Below are positions 48,667 to 56,731 of a stretch of 64,000 nucleotides of DNA, piece after piece; positions within the stretch are counted from its first letter, which is position 1; each line of letters opens with the position of its first letter. Source of the stretch: Tolypothrix sp. PCC 7712 (GTDB lineage: Bacteria; Cyanobacteriota; Cyanobacteriia; Cyanobacteriales; Nostocaceae); the NCBI RefSeq assembly GCF_025860405.1, contig NZ_CP063785.1, positions 434,001-498,000 of the forward strand. Direction: 5' to 3'. The notes below the pieces were generated by a model. That model made no database searches, had not been told where the DNA came from, and saw only the letters and a program-made list of their open reading frames with translations. A program made the position numbers and the translations under genes.

Positions 48667-49734
48667 TTAGCTAACAGTTTTACTCGCCCAATCTTGAGGT
48701 TGCAAAAAGATTTCGGTGAGTTGTGCTTCTGGTGAATCGGGTTCTGGTTGGTAGCAATATTCCCAGCGTGTGAGTGGTGGTAGGGACATTAATATAGATT
48801 CGGCCCTACCATCGGTTTGCAGCCCGAAAACGGTTCCTCTGTCGTACACCAAGTTAAATTCTACGTAACGACCGCGACGGTATAGTTGGAATTGGCGTTG
48901 GCGATCGCTATATTCAGTGTCTTGTCGTCGATTTACAATTGGCAAATAAGCAGGTAAAAATGCTTTACCGCAGCTTTGCACAAAGGCAAATAAATCTTCC
49001 CAATTACGTGTAACTTTTCCTACTTGCTGACTGTAGAGTGCGGCTGGAGTGTCTGTCTGGGAGGTCACATACAGGTTACCGCTACCATCTTGATAGTCAA
49101 AGAATATACCACCAATCCCTCTTTGTTCTTGGCGATGGCGCAAGTGGAAGTATTCATCACACCAGAGTTTGAAGACTGGATAATACTCTGGATGGTGTCG
49201 ATCGCAAGCAGCTTTGTATGTTTGGTGAAAATGAATCGCATCCTCTGCAAAGGGATAGTAAGGTGTTAAATCTGCGCCGCCACCAAACCACCAAATTGGG
49301 CCTGCTTCAAAGTAGCGATAGTTGAGGTGTACCGTTGGTACGTAAGGATTGCGAGGATGCAGCACCATCGAGGTTCCAGTGGCAAAAAACTGATGTCCGG
49401 CTGCTTCTGGGCGTTGAGTCAAAATCGAAGGAGGTAAGGTATCGCCCCAAACTTCCGAAAAGTTGACACCACCTTGTTCAAACACTCGCCCTTCCCGAAT
49501 CACACGGGTACGTCCTTCACCACCAGCTTTGCGTTCCCACCTGTCTTCATGAAATTTGGCTTCGCCATCCAGTTGTTCTAAGCCTCTGCAAATTTCATCT
49601 TGGATGTTTTGCATAAACTGCTTCACCCGTTCGCGTGAATCTGCGGGTGGTACGTTCGCTGCATTAACAGCAGGTGTTAGCACTACTGTGTGATTGATGG
49701 TTTCCTGAGAACGATTGTCTGAATGACGACCCAT
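48667..49734 (-). CDS. hemF: Oxygen-dependent coproporphyrinogen III oxidase
   Basis: Oxidatively decarboxylates coproporphyrinogen III to protoporphyrinogen IX using O2. [41 protein letters not shown] in pieces, [20 protein letters not shown] and [21 protein letters not shown] in pieces cover the catalytic region, with [12 protein letters not shown] near the end. 355 aa, full length. Divergent from acsF across 419 bp. Confidence 0.96.
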   Translation of the reverse strand: MGRHSDNRSQETINHTVVLTPAVNAANVPPADSRERVKQFMQNIQDEICRGLEQLDGEAKFHEDRWERKAGGEGRTRVIREGRVFEQGGVNFSEVWGDTLPPSILTQRPEAAGHQFFATGTSMVLHPRNPYVPTVHLNYRYFEAGPIWWFGGGADLTPYYPFAEDAIHFHQTYKAACDRHHPEYYPVFKLWCDEYFHLRHRQEQRGIGGIFFDYQDGSGNLYVTSQTDTPAALYSQQVGKVTRNWEDLFAFVQSCGKAFLPAYLPIVNRRQDTEYSDRQRQFQLYRRGRYVEFNLVYDRGTVFGLQTDGRAESILMSLPPLTRWEYCYQPEPDSPEAQLTEIFLQPQDWASKTVS

Positions 49735-50153
49735 ACTGAATCTCTCTTCAACTCTTAGTAAGCCTGATTACTTTCTTGAATTACTTTATAGTTATTGAGT
49801 TATTTTATTACAGGTCGGTTGAAAAACTTAACAAATGGAATGGGGAATGGGGAATTGGGCATTGGGCATTGGGCATTGGGCATTGGGCATTGGGTGTTTG
49901 CTATTTCCCCTCATCTCCCAGTACGGTGTGTTATGCCGTAGGCTAACGCACCGAGAGGTTTTGGCGGTGTTGGGTTACAGTGTGGTGCGTTGCGCTGCGC
50001 GACAACACACCCTACCAATTTCGAGTCCCCAGTCCCCAATCCCTAATCCCCAAATAAAGGATTGTAAATCTTTTACCCCCGGGGCTAGTCAAACAATTAC
50101 ACTTATCATAACTTGATAGTTATGTGATTGTTAAGCTAACTACCGGAGAACTC
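49735..50153. repeat. Divergent hemF/acsF intergenic region with repeats
   Basis: An 8-mer GGGCATTG-type repeat in about five tandem copies (49855-49894), then the dispersed GGTGTGTTATGCCGTAGGC repeat (49924-49952, sibling of the one at 21319) and its approximate inverted partner near 49990-50016, then CCCCAGT/CCCTAAT units. Open frames here are low-complexity. The promoters of both genes must lie here but I cannot point to them. Confidence 0.75.
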
Positions 50154-51230
50154 ATGGTTAATACCTTATCCCAGTCTGCACCTAAAGAACCAAAGCAGGG
50201 AATTAAAACACCAAGCAAAGAAACCGTATTGACTCCCCGGTTTTACACTACAGATTTTGAAAAAGCCGCTAGTCTGGATCTCTCTGCTCAGGACACGGAG
50301 TTGCAGGCGATGCTAGCAGAAATGCGGGCAGATTACAATCGTCACCATTTTGTTAGGGATGAGACGTTTGCACAGTCTTGGGAACATATTGAACCAGAAG
50401 CACGCCAGTCGTTTATTGAGTATTTAGAACGTTCTTGTATTTCTGAGTTCTCTGGATTTTTGCTGTTTAAAGAACTTTCACGCAAGCTGAAAAATCGCAA
50501 TCCTCTGTTGTCGGAAATGTTTAATTTGATGGCGCGTGATGAAGCGCGTCATGCGGGATTTTTGAATAAAGCTATGGGCGATTTTAAATTGTCGCTGGAT
50601 TTGGCTGATATTACTAAAAGACGCACTTATACCTTTTTCCCAATTGAGTGGGTAATTTACACAGTTTATCTATCAGAAAAAATTGGCTATTGGCGTTACA
50701 TTATTATTTATCGTCATTTGCAGAAGCACCCAGAAAACCAGTTTTATCCAATTTTCCGCTACTTTGAAAGTTGGTGTCAGGACGAAAACCGTCATGGGGA
50801 TATATTCAAAGCTTTATTACGTTCCCAACCCCAATTATGGAAAACCTGGAAATCTAGATTGTGGAGTCGCTTTTTCTTGTTATCGGTATTTGCTACCCAC
50901 ACTTTAACAGTTCACGAACGGACAGGATTTTATCATTCATTAGGGCTTGATGCGAGAGAATTTGACCGCCAAGTTGTTTGCGAAACTAATGAAACTGCTG
51001 GACGTGCTTTTCCGGTGATGCTAAATACCGAACATCCCAAGTTTTTCTCGCGTTTGCATCGCTGCTCAGATTACAACTTAAAATTGGTGGAAATTGACCG
51101 CAGTTCTCAACCTAAATTTGTGAAATTAATTCGGAAAATCCCCTTTGTGACGGCTATTGTTTGGAATCTATTGCTGCTTTACTTGATTAAACCTATCGAT
51201 ACCGAAGCTTTGCGGGGACAAGTTTGTTAG
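50154..51230 (+). CDS. acsF: Mg-protoporphyrin IX monomethyl ester oxidative cyclase
   Basis: The aerobic di-iron cyclase forming ring E of chlorophyll. FVRDETFAQSWEHIEPEARQSF in pieces and the carboxylate-bridged di-iron ligands in LMARDEARHAGF and ESWCQDENRHGD are clear; 358 aa. The frame opens at 50124, but ATG 50154 (MVNTLSQSAPK) has GGAG 7 nt before it. Cyanobacteria often carry two paralogs, one for low oxygen; the sequence alone does not tell me which this is. Confidence 0.95.
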   Translation: MVNTLSQSAPKEPKQGIKTPSKETVLTPRFYTTDFEKAASLDLSAQDTELQAMLAEMRADYNRHHFVRDETFAQSWEHIEPEARQSFIEYLERSCISEFSGFLLFKELSRKLKNRNPLLSEMFNLMARDEARHAGFLNKAMGDFKLSLDLADITKRRTYTFFPIEWVIYTVYLSEKIGYWRYIIIYRHLQKHPENQFYPIFRYFESWCQDENRHGDIFKALLRSQPQLWKTWKSRLWSRFFLLSVFATHTLTVHERTGFYHSLGLDAREFDRQVVCETNETAGRAFPVMLNTEHPKFFSRLHRCSDYNLKLVEIDRSSQPKFVKLIRKIPFVTAIVWNLLLLYLIKPIDTEALRGQVC

Positions 51231-51267
51231 ATATAGCGGTTATCGGTTGAGTGCTATACATTCCGGA

Positions 51268-51289
51268 GGGCATGGCAGTGCCTATGCCC
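51268..51289. repeat. GGGCATGGCA palindrome after acsF
   Basis: GGGCATGGCA-G-TGCCTATGCCC, one inserted base relative to the copy at 12512-12532. It lies 38 bp after the acsF stop and could end transcription there. Confidence 0.55.
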
Positions 51290-51345
51290 CTACAAGGGAC
51301 GATATAATTTTGTATTGCATTTAAACCAGAAGCACTATATTTGAG

Positions 51346-51570
51346 GCGATCGCGCTTCCTCATTTCGGTAAAACAAGTTTACTCGTGCAACCCTATACTA
51401 TGTAGAGATTGTTCCGCAGTCTCTACATTTTTTTACCTCTGAGCGATCGCACTTTCCCATCGTATTGAACTGCGATCGCGCTTCCTCATTTCGGTAAAAC
51501 AAGTTTACTCGTGCAACCCTTTTTTACGTCTGAGCGATCGCACTTTCCCATCGTATTGAACTGCGATCGC
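51346..51570. repeat. HIP1-rich imperfect tandem duplication
   Basis: A 49-bp segment beginning GCGATCGCGCTTCCTC and ending CGTGCAACCCT occurs at 51346-51394 and 51472-51520. A 50-bp segment with CTGAGCGATCGCACTTTCC occurs at 51430-51479 and again at 51521-51570. The result is seven HIP1-type sites in about 225 bp. It fills the gap 51231-51683 together with the preceding palindrome; no gene is seen. Confidence 0.85.
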
Positions 51571-51683
51571 AGTTTAGCATTTTCTAAAAGTAAGGTAGTA
51601 GGTAAATTATGAAGCGTTGGCAGCAATAGAGTTGTCATAGTAATTCTATGAAATCTTGTGAGTGACTATAGCGTATATCTTTT

Positions 51684-54600
51684 TCACCCCCGAAACCAAC
51701 CACGAACCCAACGCCACAACCGCCGCCACCACCCCCAAAACCCACGCCGAGAAACTACAGGTGCTTTTGGTTGCGAAAGACGCTCAATTGCATTGTTGCA
51801 ATCTTGCACATCAGCATCAAGTTTCATTGTCTGATATAGGTTACGCGCATTGCGATAAGCACCCAGCGCGTCTGCTTCTCGATTGGCGTTTTCCAAAGAT
51901 AAACCTAAATTAAACCAGGTGTTTGCTTCCCCTTGAATATCGCCGATCTCCCTTTTGATATCCATTGACTGCTGGTAAAAATCAATCGCCTGTTGGTACT
52001 TTCCCAGGGACTTGTAAGCAATGCCCAAATTGCTTAAGGAATTACCTTCGCCATTGCGATCGCCAATTTCCCTAGCGATGGCTAAAGACTGTTGGTAAAA
52101 CTCAATCACTCGTTGGTATTCTCCCAGAGAGTCGTAAGCATTACCCAAATTAGCTAAGGATTTGCCTTCAGTATTGCGATCGCCAATTTCCCTAGCAATG
52201 GCTAAAGACTGCTGATAGAACTCAATCGCCTGTTGGTACTGTGCCAAATAATTGTAAGCATTACCTAAATTCATTAAGGATAAGCCTTCAGTATTGCGAT
52301 CGCCAATTTCCCTAGCAATGGCTAAAGACTGCTGGTAGAACTCAATCGCCTGTTGGTACTGTGCCAAATAGTTGTAAGCATTACCTAAATTCATTAAGGA
52401 TAAGCCTTCAGTATTGCGATCGCTTATCTCCCTAGAAATTTCTAAAGACTGCTGCAAAAACTCAATTGCTCGTTGGTACTGCCCCAAGTAGTTGTAAGCA
52501 TTACCCAAATTAGCTAAGGATTTGCCTTCAGTATTGCGATCGCTTATCTCCCTAGCAATGGTTAAAGACTGCTGGTAAAGATCAATCGCCTGTTGGTATT
52601 GTCCCAAATAGTTGTAAGCATTACCTAAATTCATTAAGGATAAGCCTTCAGTATTGCGATCGCTTATCTCCCTAGAAATTTCTAAAGACTGCTGCAAAAA
52701 CTCAATCGCTCGTTGGTACTGCCCCAAGTAGTTGTAAGCGTTACCCAAATTAGCTAGGGATTTGCTTTGTAAATTATAATCGCCTATCTCCCCAGAAATT
52801 TCCAAAGACTGTTGGTAGAGCTCAATTGCCTGTTGGTGCTTTCCTAAATATAAGTAAGCATTACCTAAATTCATTAGTGATAAGCCTTCAGTATTGCGAT
52901 CACCTATCTCCCCAGAAATTTTCCAACCCTGCTGGAAGAACTCAATCGCCCGTTGGTACTGCCCTAAGTAATTGTAAGCATTACCCAAATTTATTAAGGA
53001 TAAGCCTTGTGTATTACGATTGCCAATCTCTGCAGAAATTTCCAAGGACTGCTGCAAAAACTCAATTGCTCGTTGGTAATGTCCCAGGGATAAGTAAGCA
53101 TTACCTAAATTACCTAAGCATAAGCCTTGTGTCTTACGATCACCAATTTCCCTAGCGATGACTAAAGAATTGTGGGAAAACTCAATCGCCTGTTGGTACT
53201 GCCCCAAATAATTGTAAACATTACCCAAATTCATTCCCAAATTCATTAAGGATAAGCCTTCTACATAGTGATCGCCAATTTCTTTAGCGATATTCAAAGA
53301 CTGCTCGAAAAACTCAATAGCCTGTAGGTGCTGCCCCAAGTCATTGTAAGCATTACCCAAATTCATTAAGGATTTGCCTTCGGTATAGCGATCGCCAATC
53401 TCCCTAGATATCGCCAAAGACTGCTGCAACAATTCAATCGCCTGTTGATATTCTTCCAGGGAGTAGTAAGCAAGACCCAAATTGTTTAAGGATTTGCCTT
53501 CAGTATTGCGATCGCCAATCTCCCTAGATATCGCCAAAGACTGCTGCAACAATTCAATCGCTTGTGAGTATTGTCCCTGGTACAAGTCAGCAAAACCCAA
53601 ACTAGCTAAGGATTTGCCTTGTGAATTGCGATCACCAGTCTCCCTAGATATATTCAAAGACTGCTCAAAGAAATTTATCGCCCGTTGGTACTCTCCCAGG
53701 GATAAGTAAGCATTACCCAAATTCATTAAAGATAAGCCTTCAGTATAGCGATCGCCAATTTCCCTACCAATTTCCAAACCCTGCTGCAAAAACTCTATTG
53801 CCTGTTTGTACTGTCCCAGGTATAAGGAAGCATTACCTAAATTAGCTAAGGATTTGCCTTGTAAATTGAGATCGCCAGTCTCTCTAGCAATAACTAAAGA
53901 CTGCTGAAAGAACTCAATCGCCTGTTGGTATTCTCCTAAGCATAAGTAAGTATTACCTAAATTGCCTAAGCATAAGCCTTCGTTATAGCGATCACCAATA
54001 TCCCTAGCAATGGCTAAAGACTGCTGCAACAATTCAATCGCCTGTTTGTACTCTCCCAAGTAGTTATAAGCATTACCTAAATTCATTAGTGATAAGCCTT
54101 GTGAATTGCGATCACTCATCTCCTTTTTGATTTCCAAAGACTGCTGATAGAATTTAATCGCCTGATTGTAGTGTCCCAGGGAAGAGTAAGCATTACCTAA
54201 ATTGTTTAGAGAATAACTTTCGCGATTGCGATCGCCAATTTCCTTCAATATCTCCAAAGACTGCTGGTAGTACTCAATGGCCCGTTGGTACTGTCCTAGA
54301 CAAACATAAGCATTGCCTAAATTCCCCAAAGAAACAGCTTCGTCATTGCGATCGCCTATCTCCTTAGATATTTCCAAAGACTGCTGGTGGAACTCAATCG
54401 CCCGTTGGTACTGTCCCAGGGAGTTGTAAGCATTGCCTAATGAAGTGAGAGAAGCATCATATTTCCAATTTTTTCTATCGCCAATTTCTTCCCATTTACT
54501 TATCAACTGCCCATATAATTCTACTTTCTCTACATAATGACCCCGCAAAGTTAAAAAATCATCGCAAACTTGAAGTGCATCAAAGGCAGAGTTATAATTT

Positions 54601-55898
54601 TGCAACTGATAAAAGTGATGAACGATTTCTAAGTATTCTTTTACATCATCTTTTGTTGTCCAAGGCGGTTGTTTAGCAATTAAGCGATAATAATCAATGA
54701 CTCGTTGATGCGCCTCTGTCTGATCGCCAGCTTTATACCGCACATAGTCTAACACCACAGGCTGAAACTCAAACCGCCGCTTACCATTGAGTTTTTCTAC
54801 CAATAAAGAACGCTTAACAATATTCCTTAATTCTCCCTCAATCTCTGCTGCTGAATTTCCTGGCAACAACGCCACGGCTGCTGTACTATCAACTGCACCA
54901 CGATAAACACTAATATTCAGCAGTAAAGCCTTTTGTAACTCATTCAATCTATTAAAACTGGCATCTAATACCAACACCATCCCCACATTTGTCCGATGAT
55001 GCACACCTACTACTTGGGAATCTGTCAACAACTGCCGCAAATTCCCTAAACCTAAATCTGCTAATCTGCTTAAATCTGGGTCTTGGGGATATTCTTCTTT
55101 TAATAAATCAGCTACCAATCGCAACAGCAGGGGATGTCCATCTACTAATTCAACAAACTCGGCTAAATCTCCCCGAATTCCTAATGCTGTTAACAGTGCT
55201 ACCCCTTCATCTACTTGCAAACCTTTCAAAGGTAGCCACTCAAAGCCTTTTAATTCTGGTCTTTCTCTAGTGGTGACTATTACCTTACTATTACCGCCAA
55301 ATTCCATCCAAGCGTTGAAAAATTCGCCGTAGAATAGACTTCCCCATTGTCTATTCGGTTGTAATAAACTCTCCAGGTTGTCAATAATCAGTAAAAATTC
55401 ACCACTGCGTAAACACCTCACCAGCGCTTCTACTAACTGCGCTTCTTCTTCTGGAACTGTAAAGCCAAATTCACGGAGTACTTGACGGGCTAAATCGCTA
55501 AAACTTGCCCCATTACTCACATCAGCCCAAAATCGTTTGGGGAAAGCTGCAATTTCCTCATAAATTTTCGCTGCCAGCATCGATTTACCCGCGCCACCGA
55601 TGCCTTCTATGCCAATTAAAAAGGTATTGTTATCAGTTAACCACTGCTGTATTTGGGCAATTTCTGTTTTGCGTCCTTGCCAATAAGCCAAACTTTTCTG
55701 CGGGTTCCCAGCTTTGAGAACCCCAGGCGATTCTGCTTTGGTACTGCTTTCTAGCTGAACCAGAATTTGAACTTGTTCTGCTGTGAGATGAAAATTCTCA
55801 GTATCAACATGACCAATTTGAGTTAATTTACTCTCATCTTGGGCAGTTCCCTCTAAATTGATGATTTTTGCCTGATTGGGGTTTGGTTCTTCCACCAT
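51684..55898 (-). CDS. STAND (NB-ARC-type) NTPase with 22 TPRs, NLR-like
   Basis: A 1404-aa bacterial NLR-like protein. Residues 21-38 are a short amyloid-like motif (DESKLTQIGHVDTENFHL). The NTPase follows: P-loop GIGGAGKS 99-106, Walker B LLIIDN about 169-174, sensor VIVTTRERP 207-215, GHPLLL near 257 and a winged-helix region to about 400. After a helical linker come 22 consecutive 40-residue TPRs (about 495-1370, consensus NLGNAYxxLGQYQxAIEFxQQSL). It ends in a Trp/Arg-rich tail GFWGWWRRLWRWVRGW. It has no effector domain of its own. The small gene 132 bp upstream ends in a motif of the same pattern, so the two probably act together: ligand binding by TPRs, oligomerisation, then templating of the effector. 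Confidence 0.93.
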   Translation of the reverse strand: MVEEPNPNQAKIINLEGTAQDESKLTQIGHVDTENFHLTAEQVQILVQLESSTKAESPGVLKAGNPQKSLAYWQGRKTEIAQIQQWLTDNNTFLIGIEGIGGAGKSMLAAKIYEEIAAFPKRFWADVSNGASFSDLARQVLREFGFTVPEEEAQLVEALVRCLRSGEFLLIIDNLESLLQPNRQWGSLFYGEFFNAWMEFGGNSKVIVTTRERPELKGFEWLPLKGLQVDEGVALLTALGIRGDLAEFVELVDGHPLLLRLVADLLKEEYPQDPDLSRLADLGLGNLRQLLTDSQVVGVHHRTNVGMVLVLDASFNRLNELQKALLLNISVYRGAVDSTAAVALLPGNSAAEIEGELRNIVKRSLLVEKLNGKRRFEFQPVVLDYVRYKAGDQTEAHQRVIDYYRLIAKQPPWTTKDDVKEYLEIVHHFYQLQNYNSAFDALQVCDDFLTLRGHYVEKVELYGQLISKWEEIGDRKNWKYDASLTSLGNAYNSLGQYQRAIEFHQQSLEISKEIGDRNDEAVSLGNLGNAYVCLGQYQRAIEYYQQSLEILKEIGDRNRESYSLNNLGNAYSSLGHYNQAIKFYQQSLEIKKEMSDRNSQGLSLMNLGNAYNYLGEYKQAIELLQQSLAIARDIGDRYNEGLCLGNLGNTYLCLGEYQQAIEFFQQSLVIARETGDLNLQGKSLANLGNASLYLGQYKQAIEFLQQGLEIGREIGDRYTEGLSLMNLGNAYLSLGEYQRAINFFEQSLNISRETGDRNSQGKSLASLGFADLYQGQYSQAIELLQQSLAISREIGDRNTEGKSLNNLGLAYYSLEEYQQAIELLQQSLAISREIGDRYTEGKSLMNLGNAYNDLGQHLQAIEFFEQSLNIAKEIGDHYVEGLSLMNLGMNLGNVYNYLGQYQQAIEFSHNSLVIAREIGDRKTQGLCLGNLGNAYLSLGHYQRAIEFLQQSLEISAEIGNRNTQGLSLINLGNAYNYLGQYQRAIEFFQQGWKISGEIGDRNTEGLSLMNLGNAYLYLGKHQQAIELYQQSLEISGEIGDYNLQSKSLANLGNAYNYLGQYQRAIEFLQQSLEISREISDRNTEGLSLMNLGNAYNYLGQYQQAIDLYQQSLTIAREISDRNTEGKSLANLGNAYNYLGQYQRAIEFLQQSLEISREISDRNTEGLSLMNLGNAYNYLAQYQQAIEFYQQSLAIAREIGDRNTEGLSLMNLGNAYNYLAQYQQAIEFYQQSLAIAREIGDRNTEGKSLANLGNAYDSLGEYQRVIEFYQQSLAIAREIGDRNGEGNSLSNLGIAYKSLGKYQQAIDFYQQSMDIKREIGDIQGEANTWFNLGLSLENANREADALGAYRNARNLYQTMKLDADVQDCNNAIERLSQPKAPVVSRRGFWGWWRRLWRWVRGWFRG

Positions 55899-56030
55899 AG
55901 GGAATTGGCGCTGTTAAATAAAAAGATTAATCTCACGCATTCGACGCAGTCGTTCCTGCAGGGTAGACGCAAAGACGCAAAGTCAGGTGAAACTCCCCGT
56001 ACCTTTGCGTTACCTTGCGCCTCTGTGCGT
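55899..56030. repeat. Inverted GCAAAG-type repeat between the small gene and the STAND gene
   Basis: GACGCAAAGACGCAAAG (55971-55987 region) and, about 25 bp on, CTTTGCGTTACCTTGCG. A common Nostocales dispersed hairpin; it could attenuate or process the transcript between the two genes. Confidence 0.5.
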
Positions 56031-56438
56031 TTAAAAACTCACTTCGTTAGCTTCAATCTTCCCTACTTGCTTGACGCTGCTGTTGTCGTAAGCATTAGCA
56101 CTGATGGCAATATTATCACCAGGTTTATCAGAAGATGCTTGCAAAATCTTGGCGATTTCCTCCGCCAGTGCTGTATCTGCATCCAAAATCTTCTTGATTT
56201 GCACTCGCAAGCTGGCTTGTAAATCCTCATCATCTGGATTTTGCGCCACATCCGCCGCCGCTTCTTTGGCTGCTTCCTTCGCCTCTACTTTGGGATGTAA
56301 CTTAGCCCAAATAGCTTTCGCTTTATTCCACCCATCCTCACCAACTTTCTGCGATGCGCCTTCTATGGCTTTATTACCCACATTCAACAGAAATGGCAGA
56401 CAAGGCGCGAGAAATTTAACAATTAAAGCTATATCCAT
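56031..56438 (-). CDS. Small helical protein with C-terminal amyloid-like motif (candidate Bell-type effector)
   Basis: A 135-aa protein. The N-terminal hydrophobic helix (ALIVKFLAPCLPFLLNVG, about 3-20) precedes a helical, Ala/Lys/Glu-rich body (KAIWAKLHPKVEAKEAAKEA; VQIKKILDADTALAEEIAKIL). The last 18 residues are DNSSVKQVGKIEANEVSF, which align without gaps to residues 21-38 of the STAND protein encoded next (D, S, Q and G identical; hydrophobic positions kept). Known NLR-associated amyloid systems pair a helical membrane-active effector with such a C-terminal motif. A GTG start at 56459 is possible, but ATG 56438 gives the natural N-terminus MDIALIV. Function inferred, not proven. Confidence 0.7.
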   Translation of the reverse strand: MDIALIVKFLAPCLPFLLNVGNKAIEGASQKVGEDGWNKAKAIWAKLHPKVEAKEAAKEAAADVAQNPDDEDLQASLRVQIKKILDADTALAEEIAKILQASSDKPGDNIAISANAYDNSSVKQVGKIEANEVSF

Positions 56439-56731
56439 ACATTTACGCGGTTTAACCACTGTTATTTATACAATGGTATGTTAGCGCATTACGAAATAGG
56501 CATTTGTCATTTGTCATTGGTTACAGCAATGCTAGAAGCGCTACCAAAAGTGTTACCGCCAACTGGCAATCAAAACGATGGACTATACAGTTAATAGCAA
56601 GTCAAACCAGAAACCCTTAAAGGCAAGTCAAGAACTTGTCTCAAAAAAGAGCTAAGTTAAACACGCAAAATTAATTAAAGTCATTGGTTGCGTTCCTACC
56701 AATGCCCAATGCCCAATGCCCCATGCCCTTA

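Noticed and set aside
53225..53250. Possible frameshift in the TPR array
   Set aside because: The irregular unit is a clean 12-bp (four-codon) in-frame insertion; the frame is kept on both sides.
51960..54440. Regular 120-bp repeats as a CRISPR-like array
   Set aside because: They are in-frame TPR codons with no constant repeat/variable spacer structure.
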